Shown: positions 1-12,815 of the stretch, in pieces
Numbering within the stretch: position 1 is the first letter of the stretch
How the letters are laid out: each line of letters opens with the position of its first letter
DNA from: Styela clava
Taxonomy: Eukaryota > Chordata > Ascidiacea > Stolidobranchia > Styelidae
Assembly: GCF_964204865.1 (NCBI RefSeq)
Contig: NC_135258.1
Coordinates: 2,657,001 to 2,721,000 of the forward strand
DNA: 64,000 nt
Reading direction: 5' to 3'
The notes under the pieces: generated by a model
What the model saw: the letters and a program-made list of their open reading frames with translations, nothing else
Databases searched by the model: none
What the model was told of the DNA's origin: nothing
Program-made: the position numbers and the translations under genes

Positions 1-22
1 TTTCCTGGAAAAAAAAGGGATC

Positions 23-440
23 ATGACGTTTTTTGGAGCTGGAAACGAAATTGGGACAAGTCAGCCATTCGGAGGTTTTGCTATAAAATAACCTTTTTTT
101 ATATCAAGCCTCTTCTAACCAGGGAAGCAAAGGAGACATGATATTTTATTGGGATTGGAGCTTGGCATAGCTGAGACCAAGCTTTTAATAATAATTGAAG
201 CTGAATCCAGAGCTAGCACAAATTTTGGAACTCTCGTAGTGTGTGTACCAGGTTAAGGTTAGGCCATAAATTATTTCCAATTTCCCTTATTTTGATTATT
301 TACCATTTTTTTAAAATTGAGCCCCTTCTAACCAGGTTAGGGAGCCAGAACTCAACCATGACGTTTCATTAGAGCTGGAGACATAGCTGGGATCAAACTT
401 TTAATAATTGGCAGCTGAAGCCAGAGGTAGCACAAATTTT
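23..440. repeat. Three diverged direct repeats around a MITE fragment, in METAP2 intron 3
   Basis: Copies at about 23-62, 137-226 and 357-440 share a core that starts CATGACGTTT, continues GAGCTGGA and ends GCTAGCACAAATTTT or a close variant. Between copies two and three, about 232-300 matches the end of the MITE family found in the kelch spacers (GTGTGTGTACCAGGTTA). Because the METAP2 exon at 722-902 ends in a splice donor reading leftwards, all of 1-721 should be intron. Confidence 0.5.
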
Positions 441-720
441 AATTGCGTCGTTTAAAAAGCTGATCTTTTTAATATTTTAAGCCTTTTGACTCTTAACTGT
501 TATCTACTGGAATCTCTTTTTCACAGAGCCTTGCCAAAGGGCTCAAACACCTGGAGTAGGAGGCTATTAAAAACACTGTATAAAATATTCTTGTTCTACA
601 GTTAAGAGCTTGTGCTTGCATATAGTATCTCCTTACAGGCTTACAGCGAATGCTTGAACAAAGCCTTGTTCACATAGAAAGTGTGAAATCACTACTAATT
701 AAATAAATAAACTATAGTTA

Positions 721-2613
<1,893 letters not shown>

Positions 2614-3118
2614 CTTGTGACTTAAGTTTAGATTCTACTAACTATTGTCTGAAAAGAGTTGCGTAAAATCGAAGATTTTCAAAGAAGTGAAGTCGAATAC
2701 AATGATAGAGAAATTAGATTTAAAGTTATTACAGGTAACCCTGGGACATGCCGGATATCAACCAAATATTAAATTTGAAAAATTTACACTTTAAAAAAAA
2801 TTTAAAATTAATTTATTCAACAAATTATCTTCTGGGCAGTCAAAGTCTTGAAGTATGATCAAAAGATCTTCATCTGTTTATAAAAACAGAAAAACTTATT
2901 GAATACATATATCCCACATTCCAATTGCAGCGAAATCACATTAAAAATGCCTTGCCTCGAGTAAAAACAGTCTTTCTAGATCTCATTTTGTTAAACTTAA
3001 TTTTTAAAATATCCATAATGTTCATATAAAGATGGTAAAGTTTCTTGTTTAAAATCTCTTAAATCTAAATAGAACTGCTTTCAAATTTTCTGTGCACAGC
3101 TTGAAAAACTGTTACAAC

Positions 3119-5908
3119 TTAACAAGTCTCTACACATTTATTTAAAAACAATAAAAATGTTTTTGGTATATCTTCAATTTTTGCTGTAGTCCCGGACTTA
3201 ACATATGTTAAAAACTGCTGTCGAAAACGTCTTAACTGCGACAAAGTCAGATTTTGTGTTATGATATATTTATCTGTTGTCCCTGGCATTGTGACATAAT
3301 CACCAATTATCATTGTCTTTTGTGATGTAAGAATAGTCGAAATCATATCTTGAGTCTGCTTACTAACTTCGTACAAAAAGTCAGTTTCCCGTAACGGTGG
3401 GTTTTGTGTCGACATATTCGGCTTCGGTGTATTCTGATGAAACAAAGCGTCGCAGATTTCTTTCCCTGGCAAAGTGTCTCCGACTTGGATTGTAAAAAGT
3501 GGCGAATCCCAACGATTTCTCGAGTCTGGGGGTTCGAATCTCATTATTAAAGCATCAATAATATCGTCGCTGTAACGTTCTTCTTCTGCTCTATTCTTGT
3601 TCCACTCTTTGGCACCCTCAGGTGAAATATCTGTGTGAATAACACACTGTGGTGTTCGAGCGTACTTTGTGATGCAAAACAGTTCGTATCTGAAGCCTGT
3701 TTAAGAGAGAGAGAGAGATTTTATTTTACAAACAATGTCAACATTACGAAAAATATGAAGTGCAGAAAAAGAAAATAAATCAGTAATAGGATAGGATAGG
3801 ATTTACATATTTATCCAGGGGGAGAGGAAAGCCGATAAGACGGCTTATCCATCTGGCGAACCACGGCCTCTCGTCCGGTTACCATTTCAAGTCGGGTATG
3901 GGATTAGTTTTACTGTATTGTTTGTTTTCGGAAGCATGGACTTGGTGGTGGAGGAAGCCGTAACCGACCAGCGGTTACGTGTACCACCCAACGACGGCGA
4001 GGAGTCCAGCAATCCTCTCGCACATAACCATCCCTGCATGGGATTCGAACCTGCGAACCCACGCAGAGTAGTTAGAGGTGCGGTGGCAAGCGTATTCCTA
4101 ACGCTTAGCCCGTTGAGCCACACCGCCGCGCCGAATCGAATCTAATCATTAGTTATCATTATTTGTGGGGTCACTATGCAAGACCAGTTAGGTCACCGAG
4201 GCTCCTGCTGTATATGAGAGATCAGTCAGATAAATCAAGTAAATAACCTTTTGTTATAAAAATTCAGTGTTAAGAAAACTTGTCAATTTTTTTTAACAAT
4301 TCAAAATGTTTTTAACTGTGACATGACTTAACACTAACTTCAGCAAGTGGAACTCGATTAAACTTTTTCAAAAATTCAAAGTGACTCGAATGGCATTCGA
4401 ACTGAATGACGCAAACTCAGAATAGACCACCAGAAAAAGTGAATCTTGCTCAATTTGACACCAACTTTACTATGTCAGACTTGACGCAACTTTTTCAAGG
4501 ACTCTGTTACTCGAATCATCTAAACCAGGGGTTCCCAAACCAGGGCCCAAGGGCCAAATCCGGCCCGCGTAACTATTCGAAATGGCGCGCCGAGCTCATG
4601 TGAAATAGTGTTCAACAGATTTTATTTCTACCTTTTTGCGATCTAGATACTGCTAATTTATGTCATTATCAGAGTTCAAGCATGTGTTTATCGTAACAAT
4701 TCAATTATACCAGTATATCAATTATGGGTACCGGTATTGGGATTACAAGGGACAGTAATTTAGTTATCAGCCTATATAGGAAAGCTTAAAGATGTCAGAA
4801 ATCAAACGAAAACTAGACTCAGAAAACTGACGTTTCTTGAATAAATGGCAGTGTTCGTATTTCTCCATTGAAAAGTATCAAACTTTAGAGATTTGTCTAC
4901 TTTGCCAACGAATTATTCCAGTTCTGAAGGAATACAACATTGAGCCCTATTATGAGTCAAACGAGCATGTTTCAAAAAAAATGGCAAATCAAAGTGAATC
5001 CATCTTTGGGCGCTACATTCTTCCGGCCCGCAAACATCTTTCCGATTCTAATTTTGGCCCGCGGCCAATAAAGTTTGGGAACCCCTGATCTAAACCAAAT
5101 GAACAATTTCGGACTCAACTAACTGCCAGAGAGAGGAAATATACTTCAACTTGAGAGTTGAGATTAAAAACTTCAAAATTGCTGAGGCTCATAGACTCGT
5201 ATTTCTGTGACTTGGAGACTACAAAACACTTCTGCAATAGTTTTGAACAAATAGTTGAAAAGACTGCCGGTCAGTTGCAGCTTTTTCTACAAAGTTCATG
5301 CTTCCAAAAACAAATACCTGGCTAACTAATCCTATACCCAACATGGACTGGTAACAGAGGGTCAGAGGTTCGCCATATGATTAAGCCATCTTATTGACTT
5401 TCCTCTCCCCCAGGATAAATATGTAAATCCTCTTCTAACCACACAAGCTCTGAAGCCTCTTTCCTCTCCCCTTGGATAAACATGTAGGCCATACCCTAAG
5501 TCTATGCATTTGAATAAAATAATTGGTTAACTTTTTCCATAATCAACATTGACTGGTAAGCGAATGTCTCGGCTCTTAAACTTTGGTTGAAGGAGTTCAA
5601 ATACAGCCAAAAATATCAAAGTAAAACATCGACTATAAGTCATTCCTACCTTTTATATAGTTTAATGAATCCAATATCACAACGTTTTCTTTCGTTAAAT
5701 TCCGATCTACTTCAGACTTCAGCGACCCTCTAACAGATTTCTCATTTTTTGAATCAGAGTAAACAATGTTCTTATCAATAGATAACTCCTTATCTCCAAT
5801 ACTGATAACTTCCCTATCAGGAAAGTTTTCTTGTAGATAAGAAACTAATTCCTGAGCTCTGGTTGATTTCCCACTGCTAGGGAATCCACATATTATAACT
5901 AAAGGCAT
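3119..5908 (-). CDS. KTI12: KTI12 (Elongator-associated P-loop ATPase), two exons, complete
   Basis: Exon 1 is 5908-5650 and exon 2 is 3696-3119, joined in phase 1 with a GT donor and AG acceptor (837 nt, 278 residues). The protein starts MPLVIICGFPSSGKSTRAQE, a Walker A motif (GFPSSGKS) right at the N terminus as in all KTI12 proteins. Exon 1 ends in VVILDSLNYIKG, and exon 2 opens with FRYELFC, then the conserved C-terminal block RFEPPDSRNRWDSPLF, and later GDYVTMPGTT and LTLSQLRRFRQQFLTY. These match the order and spacing of the human protein, although this copy is shorter because the variable central linker is reduced. KTI12 binds tRNA and regulates the Elongator complex that modifies wobble uridines. 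The 1.95-kb intron holds a full SINE and a hAT element. METAP2 begins about 505 bp downstream on the same strand. Confidence 0.95.
3788..4133 (-). mobile_element. tRNA-derived SINE, full length
   Basis: On the minus strand it reads GGCGCGGCGGTGTGGCTCAA, with a Pol III A-box (TGGCTCAACGG) and B-box (GGTTCGAATCC), then a body and a tail of TCCTA repeats. It lies in the KTI12 intron. It is about 345 bp, the same length as the copies at 7563, 24527 and 38585. Confidence 0.9.
4526..5087 (+). mobile_element. hAT deletion derivative with perfect termini and 8-bp TSD
   Basis: The ends CAGGGGTTCCCAAAC and GTTTGGGAACCCCTG are perfect 15-bp inverted repeats. The flanks carry an exact 8-bp duplication, ATCTAAAC (4518-4525 and 5088-5095), diagnostic of hAT insertion. 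From 4792 the plus strand encodes a fragment that starts MSEIKRKLDSEN, has one in-frame TGA, and continues NKWQCSYFSIE then ICLLCQRI..VLKEYNI. This layout resembles the N-terminal BED-like zinc finger of GTF2IRD2/ZBED-type hAT transposases. The rest of the transposase is deleted. It inserted into the KTI12 intron. Confidence 0.9.
5318..5437 (+). mobile_element. SINE fragment (3' half, diverged)
   Basis: It matches the SINE tail region: CTAATCCTATACCCAACATG, GGTTCGCCATATG, TTTCCTCTCCCCCAGG, ATATGTAAATCC. The head is missing. It is followed by ACACAAGCTCTGAAGC, which also follows the fragment at 7039-7229. Confidence 0.7.
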
Positions 5909-5990
5909 GGTTTAGTTTTGAATAAGTCTAAATTATGAAAATAAAATAAATAACTAATCCCCCTTAGGAATAGTCATGAGTGAAATGAAT

Positions 5991-6737
5991 AGTCTAGTCG
6001 CGACCCATAACTGGATTGCCTGAAAATTTTCTTGGGTCTATTGTTTTCCAACAAAAACTCAAAAGTTATAATTTCTTTCTTAATTTGGTATTGAAGTGTT
6101 GCTTAATGGTATCACAGCTCAATAACTTGACAGCATCTGTTTTTCTTATGTCAGTACGGCACACTATACAAATTGGGTGACATTGTCCCGTTTCAGAAAA
6201 ACCCATTTTACAGATGATCAGACACCCCTCCATTGGGAGACGTCTGGGACATTGCTGTCCCTCAATATCGGTAATAATACAGTATAATGAAGTTGCGCAA
6301 AATACTACAAAAAAACGCAATCTACTTACGTCATCATTGAATGCCTCTGGAAAAAATAATCCGATTTACCGAAGGAAAAAAAAATTTATTGTGGCATTCG
6401 AGAGATTTTTGCAAAAAACGGCAATTTTGGATTATTATTGAGACAAGCATGGCGCAATATGAAGCATCTGACGTGGTCCCAGACACCCCTCGTTTGTGAG
6501 ACACATGGAGTGTTTGTTTTATTGATCCAAATGGAGGAAATTCTTGGGATTTGGATAGTGTGCCGTACTGTATGTAGTCCATGCAGCTATGCCACGATTG
6601 TTTTATCTTAGTAATTCAATTTTGTGGCCATTTGACATGCAATTTAGAAATTGAGCAGATTCTTGGGTCGCGATTTTTACAATATTCATTTTTTTTTATA
6701 ATTTGGGTCGCTTTATAAGAAGGTTGGAAACCACTAG
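5991..6737. mobile_element. hAT/Charlie-like remnant upstream of KTI12
   Basis: The right end read in reverse (CTAGTGGTTTCCAACCTTCT) and the left segment (AGTCTAGTCGCGACCC) resemble hAT termini, with GTCGCGACCC-type subterminal sequence on both sides. On the minus strand, 6320-6066 is open and contains a CxxC..H-like spacing, but I could not tie it to a transposase. Nothing else in 5909-7030 looks coding. Confidence 0.4.
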
Positions 6738-7038
6738 CCTAGTGTAACGTGTATTGGAACAATTTACCGGTAATCAGAGAAATTTCATATCTATTCCAAT
6801 GAAGAGAAATAGTTATAGACTGGACTGGTAACCATAATATGATTAACGTAATTGTATAATTGGCTATATGCATTTTGTAGGAGGACTCTTCGGAAATGCG
6901 ATGCATTTCACGTAGATGCAGTGCGCAGGTTAGTCACGGTCCCCTCCATCATCACAACATAGAGTCCATGCATCTGGAATGAACCGGACACATATGAAAT
7001 TCATATCTTATAGTCATCATTTTCAATATTGTGAAACC

Positions 7039-7229
7039 AGGGTTCCTTCACCATCAAGTTCATCTTTCCGAAAACGAGTACCGTAACTGGATAACTAATC
7101 CCATACCGCACCCCAAATCGACCGGAACCGGACGAGAGGCCGTGGTTCGCCATATACCGGTAGTTAAGCCGTCTTATCCTCTTTCCTATCCCTCCGTCCA
7201 AGATAGATATGTAAATCATATCCTAACAA
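7039..7229 (+). mobile_element. SINE fragment (3' two thirds, diverged)
   Basis: It contains the recognisable CCATCAAGTTCATC...CCGAAAAC segment, then AACTAATCCCATACC, GGACGAGAGGCCGTGGTTCG and ATATGTAAATCATATCC. The tRNA head is missing. It is followed by CATACAAGCTCTGAAGC, as at 5437. Confidence 0.7.
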
Positions 7230-7562
7230 ACAATCATACAAGCTCTGAAGCTTGTCATGCTCAAATGTGCAGGAGTGCTTGGCTGGCTTGGTGCATTTCA
7301 CCAACAGGACCAGTACTGATACCGGTACGCTACCGCTGACAAAATCGGTACCGTAATACTGTAATAATACAAATCTAAACATTTTTTACCAGTTAGCTAC
7401 TCTGCAAGGAATATTAAAAGTTTGAATTCGACATGGCCGCGTTTTTTTTTCTCCAACCAATACCCGGTACCGGTATCTAATTGAATTCCAGAGCCAAACC
7501 TGGAATCATTAAATGAAGGGGCTGATCATTCAGTGGACGAGGTCATACCTTTGAACTAGGCA

Positions 7563-7900
7563 CGCGGTGTGGCTCAACGGGCTAAGCGTTAGGAATACGC
7601 TCGCCACCGCACCTCTAATTACTCTGCGTGGGTTCGCAGGTTCGAATCACATGCAGGGATGGTTATGTGCAAGAGGATTGCTGGACTCCTCGCCGTCGTT
7701 GGGTGGTTCACGTAACCGCTGGTCGGTTACGGCTTCCTCCACCACCAAGTCCATGCTTCCGAAAACAAACAATATAACTAATCCCATACCCGACTTGGAA
7801 TGGTAACCGGACGAGAGGCCGTGGTTCACCATATGGATAAGCCGTCTTATCGGCTTTCCTCTCCCCCGGGATAAATATGCAATCCTATCCTATCCTATCC
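7563..7900 (+). mobile_element. tRNA-derived SINE, full length
   Basis: It starts CGCGGTGTGGCTCAACGGGC. A-box and B-box are present (the B-box reads GGTTCGAATCAC here), followed by the standard body and a (TCCTA)3 tail. It inserted in a region with no gene. Confidence 0.9.
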
Positions 7901-8344
7901 ACCCCAAAAGAAGTCATGCCATACAAAATATGGAACAGCCAACACGCGAGTCTTGCTCCGGTTTCGTGCGACTTGTTATTTCAGGGAAAAAATACCTTGC
8001 AAACTAGGATTCATCACGTTTTGATTAACCATTATGATTTATCGTACATTCTTCTTTCATGTCCATTCTTCTTTCATGTACAAACAGTTTTGTACACTCC
8101 ACCCTTATCCCTGTTACCGGATCCACCAGCCCTCCTTGCACAACTGCCTGTATAAAGGACCATATTGTACATATTTGATTTACCCTATTATAATTTAGAT
8201 ATATCAAAAGGGGTGTATGCCGCACATCTGTGTTTTAGGCCAATATGGTCTTGTGCATACATCCCGTCTTCAGTATTTATAATTACTTACTCTTTTATAT
8301 TGCTTTTACGAGACGAATAAACATACATACATACATACATACAT
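7901..8344 (+). mobile_element. Possible LINE 3' end with (CATA)n tail
   Basis: The stretch ends GACGAATAAACATACATACA followed by further CATA units to 8344. The layout (AATAAA next to a short tandem tail) matches the better supported LINE ends at 39230 and 63715. No reverse transcriptase coding is visible here, so the assignment is tentative. From 8345 to 9673 I see no gene. Confidence 0.35.
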
Positions 8345-9673
8345 GTCCAAGATACGTGAGCGCCCTTATTCACTCTTCCGTGCAATCACTCATTATTACG
8401 TCACGATCAAATTCCTTGTTGTGACGCAACAATTGAAATTGGCAGCCATTTTCCATCATCGCCGATGCGTCGTCTGCCGAGCGTACCGGTGTTTTTTTCA
8501 GTTATGTCCTCGTTTAGGCTAACGTTACTGTACTACTTTTACTGTAAAATGACAGGTGGGAATAGCAGAACAGTGCGGCTGTTCAAGTTTCTAGCAGATG
8601 CCGAGAGAAGAAAGAAATGGAGATAAATTGTAGGCTAGGTAGAGGTTGGAAATCCGACCCAGGCAGTTTCTTGTGCGAGGTTAGTCATATAGTTGCACTG
8701 GTAACAGAAAAGAAGGACTGCACACAGTTCCAGGGTGAGCTTCACATTGCCGGAAGCAAACCCGCCCCAAGATCCATTAAAAACTACTGAAACTGGGCTT
8801 TTTCGCGTTACATTACCCAAGCCAGATGATCGAAATAGCGTCCATATGACGCCATAATGGGACAAGTTAGTTGCATGGGGTTGGGTACTCTCAAAGCGTT
8901 TATATAGTACAAGCGAGGCAACGGTCAGGCAATTACCAACTTTCATACGAACCATCGGAGCGTGACGGCTTCTGCCAGACACTATTTTCACCTCACTTCA
9001 GGGGGACGCGGCGGTTTCGCTTTTCATTCGCGAGTTTGAGCTGTTGCTTCATTGAGTGCCAATGTTCACCTAGAGTGTACTGGATCAGGTATGTCGTAAT
9101 ATCTTCTTTGAAGGTATAAAAGTACGGTACCGTACTATATATACTATGCTGACCATATTGTATAGGATGTCTGGGTACCAGTACCTGATAGCACTGAAGT
9201 CCGGTACTCAAGTTGTGTTAGTGCCACTGATTACTACCGCGTTTCCCTGAAAATAAGACCTAGTCCAATTAATGTAATATAAGCCCTTTAAAATGAGACC
9301 TAGTCCATACTCCATAGCCTAAATTAGAAGAAATTGTAACTTAAGTAGCAAATTTTTGGAGCGAAATCACAGACTGAAAAACGTCTGTTTTGCTGACTTG
9401 ACTACACAAAGTGAATATAAATTGTAATCAAAAACCTAACAAAATAGAGTATGACAAACCTTTCAAATATAGCATAGGGACAAAAGACTCCAATGATGAA
9501 ATAACAAAACATGTTGATTCCAAACAATCATATATTATAGTATATATTTCAATATGCACATTAATGGCAAGGTTAAATGGCACAAAGTTTTTTAAATACC
9601 GATATGACATGGCTGTGTAACATATATAATGTTCGTTGTTTTTTTGATTTTATGTATTAGAATCAGAATCTAT

Positions 9674-12606
9674 ACAAGAGAGCTACGCCCAAATAAATGG
9701 ACACGCCTGTTCGCAGTACAGTACGGTTAACCGTACCATCAGATCACAGTCTACAAATATATTCACACCAAGCGAAGCCGTACAGTCGGACACAAAATGG
9801 CGTCCAATGTCCGCAGAACGTTCACATCACAAGGTGTCGCTTTTTTCATTATGACACATAAAAAACGAATCTCTTGAAGTCCACAGAAATTTTTGAAAGA
9901 AGTAAAAGTAATAGCCTTCTGGCAAAAAAGTCAATCTTCAACCACTGAAAATTTTAAATAATTGGTCTAGTATTCGAAGAGAAAAGCGATTTCATTATGA
10001 CGAAGGAGAATAATAATAACAAGAACAACAACATAATATTGAAACGATCGCTATGTCCACTACGTGTCCAATATTACCTATATAATATTTACATTAAAAA
10101 CATGAACTATGATAAAGTTTAAATCTGACTGTGGAATAGAAAAACAGTCTCAGTGAACTTTTTGCCGGGCCATTGCGTGTCACCAAAAATCCAGAGAACA
10201 GAGACATACTCAAGCCTTATAAGTCTAAAGGTGATTACATAAGTAATAGAACATTTAGAATGAACTGCTTGAGGTATGTCATATTTGATGAAAAACAAAA
10301 TCAATTCATCACGACTGTAAAAGCTTCTATCACTTTCATTCCTAAAATCAGCACCATTTTTATACAATTCACGATTCGTTCGCTGTTCTACATAATATTA
10401 TATTTAAGAATTTGCATTGAACCTTATTTATCATGTATGTTTTCTCAATATATTTCATATGGTTATGATACAATTACGTAAAGAGCTGTGGTGAAGTTCA
10501 AACAAAGTGTACCCTTGCTAAGCATGCTTGGCTGGGAATTGTGTTCTCATGTTGTTGCAATATATTTTGAACCTACTTACGTTGGGAATTCTAAATGAAG
10601 CAAAATATTATTGTATTCAAGTTTGAATAACGAAACTGGTTCTTTTTTAATTCTGTTGCAAAGCCAGTGTATTAAGACCAGATCCCAATTTATTGTAAAT
10701 TTGAGACATAACTTTCTTCAAAAATTTTAAGTCTGCCTTGAATTCCAAATGTCATTTACATATTAATTTATTGCATATCACCATTATTGCAATTTATACA
10801 AATCAACTTCTGTAAATTTTCATTTTTAATAAAAATAAAAAATATTAAAATTATTGTTGAGTGGTCGAGGGGCGCGAGTTTGACATCTTCTGGTCTACCA
10901 TGCTGAGAATGCATCCAAATGCTATTCCGTCTTCAACCCCGATCATCTAGTAACCAAATTCCACATGCATTTTTGCAGAGTCCGAAACACTTGGAGGTTT
11001 ATTCCTTTTTTTAATTTTCAATTGTAATCTTCTTATTAAAACATGATTGGTACGCAATCAAGGGTGAAATTTCCTTTTTATTGATAGCTGCTTGCTCCCT
11101 CCATATAATTACATTCTTTTGCAGTTCATTACTCTTACTTTGCAAAGTACTTCATTTCGTAAATAGCTCTTAGGTATGTAATCCTTCTACTCTGGAAAGT
11201 TTACCTCCCAAATATCAGGCAAATCGTGCTCGGTGTACTCCAGTGCAATGAGAAAATCCATTGCCTAGGAATCCAGTCTACCAGTACCATCACTTTTGAA
11301 GTAGCTCCGTCTGATTTGTGTGGAAGTATAGGCCTAATGTGTAACAAAGCAGCTCAAAAGTATAACAGACATACAAGCTAGTCTGTATGCAATCTATTAT
11401 GAGAAAAAGACTTTCGGAAAAACGCTAACACACAGCGAGATGTTAAAACAAGTCAACGCAACGTCAACAAGTATAAAACTGAAGCACCCTGCTCGGCAAC
11501 GAGCGTCCCCCTAAACAGCACAAAAAACGTAGCTGGCAGCATCGGCCAAAGGTTATGAAAGTTGGTAATAAACGCCATCTTGTGCCTATTGTTCTCGGCC
11601 ATATAACACGGCGCCTTATGAAAAGTTCGCACACATTTATTGAAACATACCTATTATTTTCACTAATATTTTAGGTAGTAAAATTTCGATGGTCGCGATT
11701 TGAAGAACAATCTTAGCCGAACATGCTGATATCCCTTCATGTTTGCCAAATTACATTTATTGTACATTAAATTGTCAGTTCCGAGTTGCTTCCGAAGTAA
11801 GTTGGCCATTCTAATCGTCATAATTATTCATTTGACAATGACGTTCCTTATGACGTCACAGATGAAAAGTTGTATTAATTCGTCGAAATTACCGGCCTAC
11901 TCAATTTCGCTTCAATGGCCGTTTCTATTTTCTGGTGAACATTTTTCGTCTGTCAAGCTCCATAATGCCCTACTACTCAGCTCCAAGTTGTGCTAGGAGA
12001 ATAAATGACATTGTGAGATTGTTGCGGAGACATTTTACAGCGTCAAATTGGCGTATCACTATGAAATCTTCAAATAAATGACCGTAAATGGTTCTACGTT
12101 ATGTTTGTGGTCGAATTTAACGCATTTTTTTTATTTTTCATTGCGGTATATATTCAGGTAGCATATAGCTTAAAGTTCAAAATTTACCCTTCGGCTCCAT
12201 TATAGCCTTTATAACAGCTGACTTATTCGATTCGGTACAACAACATGACGAAAATTTTCCATAAGACTCCATTGTTTCCCAAATATGGCACAAGATGGCG
12301 TCCATGAACTTGTTTAACATTAGGCAAGTTAACGCTTAGCACGACACAGCAAGCGCCGATCAGATTAGCAATAATTGGACACGTAGTGGACATAACGATC
12401 GTTTCAATATTATGTTGTTGTTGTTCTTGTACTTTGACACGTTTTTAAAAAGTCGCTTTTCTCTTCGAATACTGGACCAATTGCTTTGAAATTTTCAGTG
12501 GTTAAAGATAAAAATTTTCTCCAGAAGGCTATTACTTTTTTTCGCTATGACGTCATCAAAATTATGTGACTCTACGTGTCCATATATTTGAGCATAGCTC
12601 TCTTGT
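9674..12606. mobile_element. 2.9-kb DNA element with long (about 240-400 bp) terminal inverted repeats
   Basis: The left end ACAAGAGAGCTACGCCCAAA and the reverse complement of the right end ACAAGAGAGCTATGCTCAAA match. The similarity continues inward through TATTCGAAGAGAAAAGCGA, AACAACAACATAATATTGAA and GATCG(C/T)TATGTCCACTACGTGTCCAAT. The left arm is about 403 bp and the right arm about 237 bp; the difference is an extra segment of roughly 150 bp near 9712-9865. The interior (10077-12369) is AT-rich with only short open frames (for example 10173-10481 and 11739-11996) and no recognisable transposase. A hAT-like end (GGGGCGCGAGTTTGACATC) sits near 10869. No clear target duplication was found at the outer ends. 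Confidence 0.7.
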
Positions 12607-12815
12607 TTGTTGTCTGATAGGCGCAATTCGTGTTGTCACTATTCCACAAGGAAAAGCTTAATTTCTGACACCATGTTTCGTCAATCAATTAATGTTCACT
12701 CAGATTGGAACTCATTTATAACTGAACTAAGTTTATTGGGAGCATCAGCACAACTTGGAAATACAGAAAATAACAGAGAGTTGTCGCCATTCATTGATCA
12801 GCATAGCATGGGTAC

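Noticed and set aside
8550-8625. Short THAP-like peptide (RLFKFLADAERRKKW)
   Set aside because: It is only about 25 codons long before a stop, has no cysteine-histidine set and no adjoining exon, so it is not enough to call a gene.
9245-9330. MITE with CCCTGAAAATAAGACC terminus
   Set aside because: The string resembles the end of a common DNA element family, but I found no opposite end or target duplication.
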